A DNA stretch of 64,000 bases, from the NCBI RefSeq assembly GCF_000238915.1, contig NZ_BAEG01000037.1:62001-126000 (forward strand), read 5' to 3'. How positions within the stretch are numbered: the first letter of the stretch is position 1; every line of letters begins with the position of its first letter. The DNA is from Arthrobacter globiformis NBRC 12137 (GTDB lineage Bacteria > Actinomycetota > Actinomycetes > Actinomycetales > Micrococcaceae). Below, piece by piece: positions 19,689-27,734 of the stretch. Position numbers and translations under genes: made by a program. The notes beneath the pieces were generated by a model. The model was not told the DNA's origin, searched no databases, and saw only the letters and a program-made list of their open reading frames with translations.

Positions 19689-21514
19689 TGGCCCCCCTCA
19701 CAGGTTGCGGTTGGGGTGGGTACGGCCGAGGCTCCGGCTGTTGCGGTCGGTGATGCCGTCGGTTTGGTGGTTGAGGTCGCCTTGGGGGACGCCGTGGCCG
19801 TTGGCTTCGGGGTGGCAGAGGCCTTGGCCGTGGCTGTCGCCTTTGTTGTGGCCGAAGCCGTTGCTGTCGGCGACGGAGTCAGGCACTCATCCGAAGGCGC
19901 CGTGCTTCCCGTGCGCTCGAGGTTCTTCACGATCCGCTGGGCGTCATAGAGATCCCGCGCGGGGACCGTCTGGCGGACCCGCTGCTGCGAGAACTGGGGC
20001 AGCGAGTCCATCTTGATGTCGGTGACCGCTTCCAGGGTGGACAGCTGGATGGGCCCGAGGCGCTGGGATACCCCGTTGAAGATGGCCACCCGCTGGTCGA
20101 ACTCGCCGATGTAGTAGCGCGTCTGGGTCCAGGCGTAACCGAGCCAGAGACCGACGGCGAGGACCAGGAGTGCCGCACCCGCGATTCCCAGGGTGAGCCA
20201 GCGGCGTGGACGCCCCGCCGTCGTGAATTCCTCAGCTTCCTCGCGGGCCTGGTCCGACTTGTGGGTCAGGACCGTGGCCGCGCGGCGCGCGACGGTGCGG
20301 CCGGCAATGGTGGGGATGGAACCGGTTTCGGCCGCAGCAACGGCTGCGCCGACGAGGATGTGCGGCCGGGAGGAAAGCTCCTCGCGCAGCACCTCCGCGG
20401 AAAGATGTTCGCCCAGATGGGGATCGGTGCTGGTCGCCGGCTCGTTGTCCGGCTTGCCGGCACCCTCTCCTGCCGCCTCGGTCCCGGCTGTCCGGTCGGG
20501 CGGGGAGCCGGCGGACGCGGGTGCCGCGGCCGGCGGGGTGGGAGGAGGCGCGGAGCCGGGCACCGAATCTGCCGGTCCCGAAGCTGCTGGCGGGGCGCCA
20601 GGCACAGCACCCGGGGCCCCGGCGGCGGGCTCGCCGGCAGGAGCGCCGGAAGCGACAGCCGGGGCCGCAGCCTTCGTTCCGGTGATTGCTTCCGGTTGTC
20701 CGGCGTCAGGGACGATGTCGACGGCGGCGGTACTGACGTCGTCGGGCGTTTCCTCCACGATTTCCGCCATGACAACGGTGACGTTGTCCGGCGCGCCTGC
20801 CTCCAGGGTGAGGTCAACGAGTGTTTCGACGCATTCGCGGAGATCCGGCGTTTCCCGCACGGTGCGCTCCACGACGTGGCCGGCCACGTAGTTCAGACCG
20901 TCGGAGCAGAGCAGCCAGCGTTCCCCGGGCTGCACCTCGATCGTGGCGAGGTCCAGCTCGGGGCTGGCATCGACGTCACCGAGGACGCGCATCAGGACGT
21001 TCTTGTGCGGATGGGTTTCCGCTTCTTCGGGGCGCAGCCGTCCCTCGTCGATGAGGCGCTGAACGAACGTGTGGTCAATGCTGATCTGTTCGAACTCGCC
21101 GTCGCGCAGGCGGTAGGCGCGGGAATCGCCGATGTGGGCGAAATGCAGCTTGCCCCCGGCCAGCAGCAGGGCGGTCACGGTGGTGCCCATGCCCGCCAGC
21201 TTGGGATTGATGTGGACGAGCTCCGAGAGCAGCGAGTTTGCGGTCTGGATTTCGTCGGCCAGGACGGTGCCGGCATCGTCGTCGTAGTCGTCGGTGTCCA
21301 GGTGGATCATGTCCAGGACAGTGGCGGCGGAAGCAACATCGCCGCCGGCATGGCCACCCATGCCGTCCGCCACGACGGCCAGGTGCCGGCCCACGTAGGC
21401 GGAGTCGTCGTTCTTCGCACGGATGCGGCCAACGTCGGAGCGCGCCGCATAGCGCAGGATGAGGGGCCGGGGCGAGGCTGGAACCTCGCCCGCGGGCATG
21501 TCCGGAGCGGCCAT
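19685..21514 (-). CDS. pstP: PP2C-family serine/threonine phosphatase with extended linker and Thr/Ala/Lys-rich tail
   Basis: 609 residues, longer than the roughly 500 usual for PstP. The catalytic PP2C domain (residues ~20-255) has metal-binding Asp residues in KNDDSAYV, VVADGMGGHAGGDVAS, LLCSDGLNYVAG and GAPDNVTVVM. A ~110-residue Ala/Pro/Gly linker follows, then a transmembrane helix near 440-460 (LTLGIAGAALLVLAVGLWLG), an extracytoplasmic region, and a final ~65 residues of ATA/TKPT repeats. It reverses PknA/PknB phosphorylation. The start lies two bases from the fhaB stop. Confidence 0.95.
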   Translation of the reverse strand: MAAPDMPAGEVPASPRPLILRYAARSDVGRIRAKNDDSAYVGRHLAVVADGMGGHAGGDVASAATVLDMIHLDTDDYDDDAGTVLADEIQTANSLLSELVHINPKLAGMGTTVTALLLAGGKLHFAHIGDSRAYRLRDGEFEQISIDHTFVQRLIDEGRLRPEEAETHPHKNVLMRVLGDVDASPELDLATIEVQPGERWLLCSDGLNYVAGHVVERTVRETPDLRECVETLVDLTLEAGAPDNVTVVMAEIVEETPDDVSTAAVDIVPDAGQPEAITGTKAAAPAVASGAPAGEPAAGAPGAVPGAPPAASGPADSVPGSAPPPTPPAAAPASAGSPPDRTAGTEAAGEGAGKPDNEPATSTDPHLGEHLSAEVLREELSSRPHILVGAAVAAAETGSIPTIAGRTVARRAATVLTHKSDQAREEAEEFTTAGRPRRWLTLGIAGAALLVLAVGLWLGYAWTQTRYYIGEFDQRVAIFNGVSQRLGPIQLSTLEAVTDIKMDSLPQFSQQRVRQTVPARDLYDAQRIVKNLERTGSTAPSDECLTPSPTATASATTKATATAKASATPKPTATASPKATSTTKPTASPTATAGASAVPTPTATCEGGQ

Positions 21515-21516
21515 GG

Positions 21517-21999
21517 CTACGGCCTCAATTCAATGACCGTCTTGCCGATTCTCACGGGTACACCAAGGTCCACGGGCAGGGCCCTGGTGAGCTGCTGGTC
21601 GGCCAGATAGGTGCCGTTAGTGGAGCCGAGGTCCTCGATGAACCAGCGGCTGCCCTGTGGAAAGAGCCGGGCGTGCCTGCCGGAAGCGTAGTCATCTTCG
21701 AGTACCAGCGTGGCCTCCTGTGCGCGCCCCAGCAGGATGGGACTGGCAGCCAGGGGGACAGTGCGGCCTTTGAGCGGGCCTTCGGTGACCACCAGTTGGC
21801 GGGCCTGCTGCTTGGCCGGCGCGGGAGCCGGTTCGGCGAGTTCGGGATTCTTCCGCACCTGCCGTGCCGTGGGGGCTCCCGTGGCGGCCTTGCGGCCGAT
21901 CATGAGGTCACGCCGCATGGCCGAGACGATGCTGAAGATGAGGACCCAGAGTAGAAGCAGGAAACCGAAGCGCAGGGCCGTGATGGTCAGTTCGCTCAT
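21517..21999 (-). CDS. fhaB: FHA-domain protein FhaB-type
   Basis: 160 residues. An N-terminal transmembrane helix (ALRFGFLLLLWVLIFSIVSAM) is followed by a linker and a C-terminal forkhead-associated domain: ILLGRAQEATLVLEDDYASGRHARLFPQG with conserved Gly-Arg, Ser and His, then LGSTNGTYL. FHA domains bind phosphothreonine, here probably targets of PknA/PknB. It is coupled with fhaA by a four-base overlap. Confidence 0.95.
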   Translation of the reverse strand: MSELTITALRFGFLLLLWVLIFSIVSAMRRDLMIGRKAATGAPTARQVRKNPELAEPAPAPAKQQARQLVVTEGPLKGRTVPLAASPILLGRAQEATLVLEDDYASGRHARLFPQGSRWFIEDLGSTNGTYLADQQLTRALPVDLGVPVRIGKTVIELRP

Positions 22000-22736
22000 G
22001 GGCGGCCGCCATTGTTGGCGGGCAGGAGGCGGAAAATGATTTTGGTCCGTCCCATCGTGATGGTGGAGCCGTCGGTGAGCTCCATGCTGCCGGCCACTTT
22101 GTGTCCGTTGACGTAGCTGCCGTTGGTGGATCCCAGGTCGACGGCGGTGGTGGTTCCGCCGTGGGTCTGGATTTCCAGATGCCGGCGGGAGACTCCGGTG
22201 TCGTCCACCAGGATGTCAGCCTCTGATGAACGGCCCAGGACGACTGAGGGCGCATTGAGTGAATACCGTTGTCCGTCGATGTCCAGGACAGGCTGCAGCC
22301 GGACTGGCTGGCGGCTTGGCGCTGCCGGCACGTTTGCCCGCGGGGCGGCCGGCGCCTGATCGGAGGACTTTTCGGTCTTTGAGGTGATCTCAAAGTCGCC
22401 GGCCCGGTGGGATTCGTCCCGGCGGAATGAAATGCGGACAGGTCCCTGGAGGATGTACCCCTGGCTGCGGACGTGGTTGATCACGACGTCGCAGAGTTCC
22501 TCGGCAAGCGGCGTTCCCCATTCCTGGGCGCGCTGGAAATCCTCGTCGCTCAGGAGAACATCGAAGACGTTGGGCACCAGGGTGCGGCCGGCCGCGATGG
22601 TGATGGCCTTGTGGTCCACTTCGCGGCGGAGGCGGCTCGCGATTTCCACGGGCTCAACCTGGGCTTTGGAGCCGGTGGAGAAGACGCCGCGGACGGCCTT
22701 TTCAATGCCGCGCTCGACCTTGTCCAGCAAACCCAT
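21996..22736 (-). CDS. fhaA: FhaA: DUF3662 and FHA-domain protein
   Basis: 246 residues from ATG 22736, which has AAGGAGAAGACC directly upstream; a longer frame exists but lacks that site. The DUF3662 domain (residues ~1-115) begins MGLLDKVERGIEKAVRGVF. A disordered linker leads to a C-terminal FHA domain: VVLGRSSEADILVDDTGVSRRHLEI, then LGSTNGSYVNG. FhaA is a cytoplasmic phosphothreonine reader that in mycobacteria engages the MurJ homologue. It is the first gene of the seven-gene minus-strand cluster, whose promoter must lie in 22737-23129. Confidence 0.95.
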   Translation of the reverse strand: MGLLDKVERGIEKAVRGVFSTGSKAQVEPVEIASRLRREVDHKAITIAAGRTLVPNVFDVLLSDEDFQRAQEWGTPLAEELCDVVINHVRSQGYILQGPVRISFRRDESHRAGDFEITSKTEKSSDQAPAAPRANVPAAPSRQPVRLQPVLDIDGQRYSLNAPSVVLGRSSEADILVDDTGVSRRHLEIQTHGGTTTAVDLGSTNGSYVNGHKVAGSMELTDGSTITMGRTKIIFRLLPANNGGRP

Positions 22737-23129
22737 GGTCTTCTCCTTTCCTTGCTGCTGAGGGACAGCACGTCCCGTGGAAGTCATTCTGGCAACGCAG
22801 TCACAACAAAACACCGTGCCCGCCGGAAGCGGGCCCCTATGTATCCGATACTACTTGCCACGTCTGCGAAAGACCTTAATCCACAACGCGCCGGGAACCC
22901 GATTCGTTCACGTTCCGCTGGCTATTGTGGGCGCAGTCACAAGCTGGGATCGCCCCTCGGCCGCGGCCTCGGGGATCCTGTCATCCGTGTCGGCGCCGGG
23001 GAAAACCGTGCCGCTATGTGGCCGCGATGCGCCGATTAGGAATTTGCGGCGAGTGTCCGTTATGCTTGATCTCGCTGCTTTTACAAGGTCGCAAACCGGA
23101 TTCCGGTGGGGCCAAGTGGGAGAAGTTGC
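22737..23129. other. Intergenic region holding the fhaA promoter; no gene seen
   Basis: 393 bases between fhaA (minus) and tRNA-Leu (plus). The fhaA Shine-Dalgarno is at its left edge. Short frames across it have no ribosome site or recognisable product. Promoters for both the seven-gene cluster and the tRNA must lie here, but I could not pick convincing -35/-10 pairs. Confidence 0.4.
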
Positions 23130-23212
23130 GCGCGAGTGGCGGAACGGCAGACGCGCTGGCTTCAGGTGCCAGTGTCCGAAAGGGCGTGGGGGTTCAAATC
23201 CCCCCTCGCGCA
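23130..23212 (+). tRNA. tRNA-Leu (anticodon CAG)
   Basis: 83 bases with a class II long variable arm. Acceptor GCGCGAG (23130-23136) pairs with CTCGCGC (23205-23211), discriminator A. The anticodon stem-loop CTGGC TTCAGGT GCCAG gives CAG. The T-arm GGGTTCAAATC is canonical. The 3' twelve bases are included in the direct repeat flanking the IS next door, so the tRNA remains complete. Confidence 0.95.
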
Positions 23213-23216
23213 CGCA
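23201..23216 (+). repeat. Left 16-bp direct repeat (3' end of tRNA-Leu)
   Basis: CCCCCTCGCGCACGCA, identical to 24565-24580. It spans the last bases of tRNA-Leu plus four bases beyond. Read as the target-site duplication made by the IS between the copies. Confidence 0.85.
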
Positions 23217-24564
23217 TGTGGTGAGTCGAGACATCCTTTACGGATGAGTCGGGTCATCGTTGACACCCCGGTCTTCGGACCGGGGTGTTTTTCTTTGCCC
23301 GGATGTTCGGGACTGGTAGTCCCGGGTGGGGTCGATGGTGAGTTCGCGGATGATCTCTCCGGTGGTTGTGTCGCTGATGGTGACGTCGGCGTCGTGGATG
23401 AGCATCAGGACGTGTTTGCTGGCGTGGGCCCGGCCGATCCCGATGTGGTGGAGCCGGCCGGCGTGGCGGAGGGTGAGTTTCCCGAACTGGTCGACACGGT
23501 CGATGCGCCGGCGCCAGTGGTCTCCCTGTTTGGCGCCTGCGGGTGCTGCCTTGGGGGTTGCGGTGTAGGCGGTGGCCGGTGTGCGGCGGCCCAGGGCCCG
23601 GTGCGGGCGTTCGTGGTTGTAGATGTGCCGGAACTTTTCCAGCTGTTCGTTGAGGTCATCGAGCGTGTGGGCGGGCGGCTGCCCGGTCAGCCATTTCTTC
23701 AGGGTTTGGTGGAACCGCTCTATCTTGCCCTGGGTCTGGGGGTGGTTCGGGGAGCCGTTTTTCTGGGTGATGCCCAGGGCGTGGAGTTGGTGTTCGAAGG
23801 CGTTCCGTCCGCCTCGGCCACCGGCCAGGCGGGTGGTGTAGACCATGCCGTTGTCGGTCAGGGTCGAGGCCGGGAGCCCGTATTCGGCGGCCGCTGTGAG
23901 GAACGTGGTCACCACGGCGGTGACGGTTACGGGCCGGTAGGCGGTGCAGGCGAGCAGGTAGCGGGAGTGGTCATCGAGGAAGTTCAGGATCTCGATGTCG
24001 GTTCCGTCGGCCAGGGACCAGTGGGTGAAGTCGGACTGCCAGGTCTCGTTGGGCTGGTGGGCCTCGAAGCGGTGCAGGGAGGCTTTGGGCCGTTTCTTCG
24101 GTTCGCGGGTGATCATGCCTGAGGTGTGCAGGATGCGGCGGATCGTGGAGGTCGAGGGCGGCTGCAGTCCTTCTCGTTCCAGGTGCCAGGCGATGGTGAC
24201 CGGGCCGGCGTCCAGGCCGGCGTCGGTGAGGCTGGCGCGCAGGGCCAGGATCCGGGCAGTAATGTCGGCGCCGGTGCTGCGGGGATTGCTGTTCGGCCGC
24301 CGTGAGCGGGCTTCGACCGCGTCCAGACCGCCGGTGCGGTACCGGGTGAGCAGCTCGTGGACCCACTGCCTGCTCACCCCGTATCTGCGGGCTGCTTCGG
24401 CCTTGCTCAGGCCTTGGACGGTGACGGCGAGAACGATGACTTTCTGCTTCGACATGAGTCATCCAAGCAACCCCGAAGTGTCACCTATGTCCCGACTCAC
24501 CGGTCATGCGACACCTGTCAACAATGTCCCGACTCATGTGTCAACTATGTCGTGAAACTAGACA
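23217..24564. mobile_element. IS481-type insertion sequence, 1348 bp
   Basis: The ends are 49-base imperfect inverted repeats (23217-23265 and 24516-24564). Aligned without gaps they share TGT at the tip, GACAT in the middle and an inner block around ATGAGTCGGG and GTTGACA. One transposase gene fills the interior. A 16-bp direct repeat flanks the element exactly. The repeats and intact reading frame suggest a recent and possibly active insertion. It landed between tRNA-Leu and that tRNA's terminator. Confidence 0.88.
23238..24455 (-). CDS. IS481-family transposase
   Basis: 405 residues, full length. An N-terminal helix-turn-helix (SKAEAARRYGVSRQWVHELLTRYR) and a second HTH-like region precede the integrase core. 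The DDE residues fall in WQSDFTHWSL (first D), LTDNGMVYT (second D) and the Glu in GKIERFHQTLKKWL. The C-terminal HIYNHERPHRALGRRTPATAY block is typical of IS481 and IS3-like integrases. A ~110-residue C-terminal extension follows. Transcription runs toward the tRNA. The frame has no stop or frameshift, so the enzyme is predicted functional. Confidence 0.93.
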   Translation of the reverse strand: MSKQKVIVLAVTVQGLSKAEAARRYGVSRQWVHELLTRYRTGGLDAVEARSRRPNSNPRSTGADITARILALRASLTDAGLDAGPVTIAWHLEREGLQPPSTSTIRRILHTSGMITREPKKRPKASLHRFEAHQPNETWQSDFTHWSLADGTDIEILNFLDDHSRYLLACTAYRPVTVTAVVTTFLTAAAEYGLPASTLTDNGMVYTTRLAGGRGGRNAFEHQLHALGITQKNGSPNHPQTQGKIERFHQTLKKWLTGQPPAHTLDDLNEQLEKFRHIYNHERPHRALGRRTPATAYTATPKAAPAGAKQGDHWRRRIDRVDQFGKLTLRHAGRLHHIGIGRAHASKHVLMLIHDADVTISDTTTGEIIRELTIDPTRDYQSRTSGQRKTPRSEDRGVNDDPTHP

Positions 24565-24580
24565 CCCCCTCGCGCACGCA
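24565..24580 (+). repeat. Right 16-bp direct repeat
   Basis: Identical to 23201-23216. The original tRNA-Leu downstream sequence resumes here, with the terminator starting three bases later. Confidence 0.85.
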
Positions 24581-24582
24581 TC

Positions 24583-24617
24583 AGAACCCCGGGAAATCAA
24601 TGATTTCCCGGGGTTCT
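24583..24617 (+). terminator. Displaced terminator of tRNA-Leu
   Basis: AGAACCCCGGGAAATCA pairs with TGATTTCCCGGGGTTCT, followed by TTCTTGTTT. Without the IS it would lie about ten bases past the tRNA; it is now some 1.37 kb away. Confidence 0.8.
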
Positions 24618-24625
24618 TTCTTGTT

Positions 24626-24748
24626 TCAGCGGCTGTCGCCCGGGTTATTGCACAAAATCCTGCTCTCCGATGGGGAGATCTGGGTTTGCAGGGCACTTAC
24701 CGACTTGTCAGCCTCCACCGCGACGTCGACCGGCTTCAATGCACTCAT
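24626..24748 (-). CDS. Possible 40-aa open reading frame, unrecognised
   Basis: An ATG frame of 40 residues starting MSALKPVDVAVEADKSVSAL and ending NNPGDSR. GAAGGGG lies about eleven bases upstream, a weak fit. No homologue is recognised. It is the only candidate gene in the roughly 330 bases between the tRNA terminator and the MFS transporter, and it may be chance. Confidence 0.22.
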   Translation of the reverse strand: MSALKPVDVAVEADKSVSALQTQISPSESRILCNNPGDSR

Positions 24749-24861
24749 GATTTTCTGCCCCTTCAATTCGAGTGGATCCCCGTTCCCTGTGCCGGCTGAC
24801 CCGCGGGTTTCGCTGGCCTGTCCCGGAAGCCCGGCAAACGGCAGAGACTTTCAGCAACGCC

Positions 24862-24897
24862 GCGGGGCGGGTGCCGGAATTTCGGCACCCGCCCCGC
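24862..24897 (-). terminator. Strong hairpin terminator of the MFS transporter
   Basis: A 15-bp GC-rich perfect stem (24862-24876 with 24883-24897) around GAATTT. It lies about 57 bases past the stop of the minus-strand MFS gene. There is no long T-run, so it may work in either direction or mainly protect the RNA. Confidence 0.6.
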
Positions 24898-24953
24898 TCC
24901 GTCCGATTAATCCCGTCCCAATACGGCGGGACGATCAGATCACTGTCGATGGC

Positions 24954-26309
24954 TTACTTCGCCGTTGACGGCTCCAACCGTGTTGTGCCCGCGGCCGGTG
25001 ACTGCTCCGCGACGTCGGGGGCCGGCTTCCGTTCCTTGAGGAAGTACACGAGGATGGCTGCCACCGTGGATGCCGCAGCCAGTGCGAACAGGCCGGGCAC
25101 CACGCTTCCGGTCTGCTCCTTGATGATGCCAAAACCGAAGGGTGCCACAAAGCCGCCGAGGTTGCCCAGGGAGTTGATGATGGCGATGGCGGGAGCGAGG
25201 ACCAGCGGGTGCAGGGCCGACTGCGGGATGGTCCAGAACAGCGGTGATGCGCTCTTGAAGCCCATGGCCGCAACGGCCAGGAACGCCAGGGCAAGGACCG
25301 GGGTGGCGACAGCCGCGGCGAGGGTGCCGACGGCGGCCACGAGGAGTGCTGCGACCAGCAGCGGGCGCTTGGACTTAGCCTTGTCCTGCCATTTGGCCGC
25401 GAAGTACATGGCGAAGACGGCGCACACCCAGGGGATGGAGGAAAGGAAGCCGACGCTCAGGTCCGTGGTGCCGGGGATCTGCTTGACGATGGTCGGCAGC
25501 CAGAACGTGTTCGCGTAGATGGAGAGCTGCACCGAGAAGTAGATGCCGCACAGCAGGAGAATCTGTGGGTTCAGGAGCATCTTCCAGCGGTTGGCCTTGC
25601 CGCCGTCGGCCTTGGTGTGCTGGGCGTCCTCCTGGTCGATTGTTGCGGTGAGAGCCGCCTTCTCGCCGGCTGTGAGCCACTTGGCGTCCTGGATCTTTGC
25701 GTCGAGGAAGAAGAACACGGTGATGCCGACGGCAACGGAGAGCGCGCCTTCGAAGCCGAACAGCCACTGCCAGCCGCGCAGGCCCAGGACGTCGTGCAGG
25801 CTCAGGAGCAGGCCGGCGATGGGGCCGGACAGGGCGGCTGCCACCGATGATCCGGCGATGAAGACAGCGGTCGCCTTGCCGCGCTGCCCGGCGGGCACCC
25901 AGCGGGCGAAGTAGAAGATGACGGCGGGGAAGAAACCGGCTTCGGCGGCACCCAGCAGGAACCGCAGAACGTAGAACATCATCTCGTTCTGAACGAACGC
26001 CATGAGGAAGGACACGATGCCCCAGCTGACCATGATCCGGGTCAGCCAGATCTTGGCGCCGTACTTTTCCATCATGACGTTGCTCGGAAGCTCGAAAATG
26101 GCGTAGGCGATGAAGAACAGCCCGGCGCCGAAGCCGTAAGCCGCGGCGCCGATGCCGACGTCAGCCTGCAGGTGGTCCTGGGCGTAACCAATGTTGGACC
26201 GGTTCAGCTGGTTGCACACGAGCATGACCAGCATGATGGGCAGCACGCGCCGGAAAAACTTCTTCGTGGCCGAAGCCAGATCCGTGACAGCGGTGTCTAC
26301 AGACTGCAT
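24954..26309 (-). CDS. MFS transporter, anion:cation symporter (ACS) type
   Basis: 451 residues, 12 transmembrane helices with a central cytoplasmic loop. ACS-family features: QLNRSNIGYAQDHLQADVGIGAAAYGFGAGLFFIAYAIFELPSN in TM1-2 and WGIVSFLMAFVQNEMMFYVLRFLLGAAEAGFFPAVIFYFARWVP around TM4-5. This family imports organic anions such as hexuronates, glucarate, galactonate, tartrate or hydroxyphenylacetate. The neighbouring sugar-acid dehydratases and 2-hydroxyacid dehydrogenases make an aldarate or related acid the likeliest substrate. The hydroxyacid dehydrogenase gene 165 bases upstream is in the same orientation. Confidence 0.88.
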   Translation of the reverse strand: MQSVDTAVTDLASATKKFFRRVLPIMLVMLVCNQLNRSNIGYAQDHLQADVGIGAAAYGFGAGLFFIAYAIFELPSNVMMEKYGAKIWLTRIMVSWGIVSFLMAFVQNEMMFYVLRFLLGAAEAGFFPAVIFYFARWVPAGQRGKATAVFIAGSSVAAALSGPIAGLLLSLHDVLGLRGWQWLFGFEGALSVAVGITVFFFLDAKIQDAKWLTAGEKAALTATIDQEDAQHTKADGGKANRWKMLLNPQILLLCGIYFSVQLSIYANTFWLPTIVKQIPGTTDLSVGFLSSIPWVCAVFAMYFAAKWQDKAKSKRPLLVAALLVAAVGTLAAAVATPVLALAFLAVAAMGFKSASPLFWTIPQSALHPLVLAPAIAIINSLGNLGGFVAPFGFGIIKEQTGSVVPGLFALAAASTVAAILVYFLKERKPAPDVAEQSPAAGTTRLEPSTAK

Positions 26310-26473
26310 GGGGGGAATCCTCTTTGATAGAGCAGCAAGATCGCGCTGTGGGGACTACGGGGCAGGCCGTTGTGGTCCTCGCCACAGCACGTATTAACTG
26401 TAAGCAGTCGGATTCATGCCCGTCCAACACGCATATTGCATGGCGTGATACCCGCAGGGAACTATTGAGCAGC

Positions 26474-27424
26474 TCATGCCTGCGCCGCTGTCAGGACGGA
26501 ACCGGTGGTGACATAGGAGCGCAGGTTGGCGAGGGTCAGTTCGGCCATGGCGGCCCTCGTTTCGTGGGTCCCGCTTCCGAGGTGGGGCAAAAGGACCACG
26601 TTGTCGAGGCTGAGGAGGTCCTCCGGGACCTTCGGCTCCTCCACGAAAACGTCCAGTCCTGCGCCAGCCAGGCGCCCGGCCAGCAGGGCAGCCACGAGGG
26701 CTTCCTCATCCACTACGGAGCCCCTGGCGATGTTGACCAGGTAGCCATTGGGTCCCAGCGCATTGATGACCTCGGCGCCTACCAGTCCGGCCGAGCCTGG
26801 CCCGCCGGCGGCCGCCACGATCAGCACGTCGCAGCCGGCGGCGAGTTCGACGGGGGAGGCGGCATACCAGTACCCGACGTCGGCCACCGGATTGCGGCTG
26901 TGGTAGCTGACGTCGCAGTCGAAGCCTTCCAGCCGGCGCGCGATGACCCGTCCGATCCGGCCGAGGCCAAGGATGCCCACCTTCTTGCCGCTGGCCTTGG
27001 TGGCCAGCGGGAAGTTGCCCTTGCTGAGCCAGTCTCCCCGCCGGACGTAGCGGTCCGCCACGCTGGTTTTGCGCAGCACGTCCAGGTAAAGGGCGATAGC
27101 GGTATCCGCCACACACTCATTGAGGACGTCGGGCGTGTTGCTGACGGTGATGCCGCGCCCGGCAGCCTGGGCAACATCCGTGGTGTCGTAGCCGACGCCG
27201 AAGTTGATGACCGCGCGCAGGTTGGGCAAGGCGCGCATGAGCTCGGTACCCACGCCGAACCGCCCCGACGTCACGGCGACCGCAAAGGACGGGCCATGCG
27301 TCCGCAGGAACTCCTCCTGCTCGAGGGCGCCATCAGGGAGCCGCACGGCGCCATAGTCCTTTCGAATGGATTCTTGGACGGTTGGCATGAGTGGTCCGAC
27401 CTGCAGGACGGCGATGTTCTCCAT
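26474..27424 (-). CDS. D-isomer-specific 2-hydroxyacid dehydrogenase (GhrB/hydroxypyruvate reductase-like)
   Basis: 316 residues. The NAD(P)-binding Rossmann motif is ILGLGRIGRVIARRLEGFD. The catalytic triad is in VNIARGSVVDEEAL (Arg), the following DVFVEEP (Glu) and LLPHLGSGTHET (His). These enzymes interconvert 2-keto acids and D-2-hydroxyacids, for example glyoxylate or hydroxypyruvate. Located with sugar-acid genes, it may reduce tartronate semialdehyde- or hydroxypyruvate-like intermediates; that is inference. It is divergent from the ABC transporter operon. Confidence 0.9.
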   Translation of the reverse strand: MENIAVLQVGPLMPTVQESIRKDYGAVRLPDGALEQEEFLRTHGPSFAVAVTSGRFGVGTELMRALPNLRAVINFGVGYDTTDVAQAAGRGITVSNTPDVLNECVADTAIALYLDVLRKTSVADRYVRRGDWLSKGNFPLATKASGKKVGILGLGRIGRVIARRLEGFDCDVSYHSRNPVADVGYWYAASPVELAAGCDVLIVAAAGGPGSAGLVGAEVINALGPNGYLVNIARGSVVDEEALVAALLAGRLAGAGLDVFVEEPKVPEDLLSLDNVVLLPHLGSGTHETRAAMAELTLANLRSYVTTGSVLTAAQA

Positions 27425-27734
27425 AGCTGCACCCTAGGGATTCCGATCCATACGGGTCCAACATGTAAATGGCATTGATCGATGCCCGGACTGTATCGGT
27501 ATCCCTCCTCCCGCGGAACGGCGCGGTTTTCCGGGGGACGTGGCGGCCGTCACAGGGGCCCGGTGCCCGCCTGGCCGTCCCTGCGGCCCCGGCGGCGCCC
27601 CGCAATATCCTTGTGGACCCCCTGGACCTCAATTAGCTTGAGTCCAGCGCGGCCCCAAGCACCTGATCCTGATGCCTTGTTCCACTCGTGCAGGACCAGA
27701 CGCTGCCGCAATCACCCGATCCGGAGGAAATACA
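27425..27734. promoter_or_regulatory. Divergent promoter region of hydroxyacid dehydrogenase and ABC operon
   Basis: 310 bases without a gene. GGAGG lies just before the ATG at 27735. The sequence GTCCAACA (27456-27463), followed within 12 bases by GGCAT, resembles GTCCAACA at 26422-26429 followed by TGCAT upstream of the MFS gene. It might be a shared operator, but the evidence is thin. Confidence 0.35.

Noticed and set aside
23201..24580. Integrative element with attL/attR in tRNA-Leu
   Set aside because: The enclosed DNA is only 1348 bp with a DDE transposase and terminal inverted repeats. There is no integrase or cargo, so an IS with target duplication explains it better.
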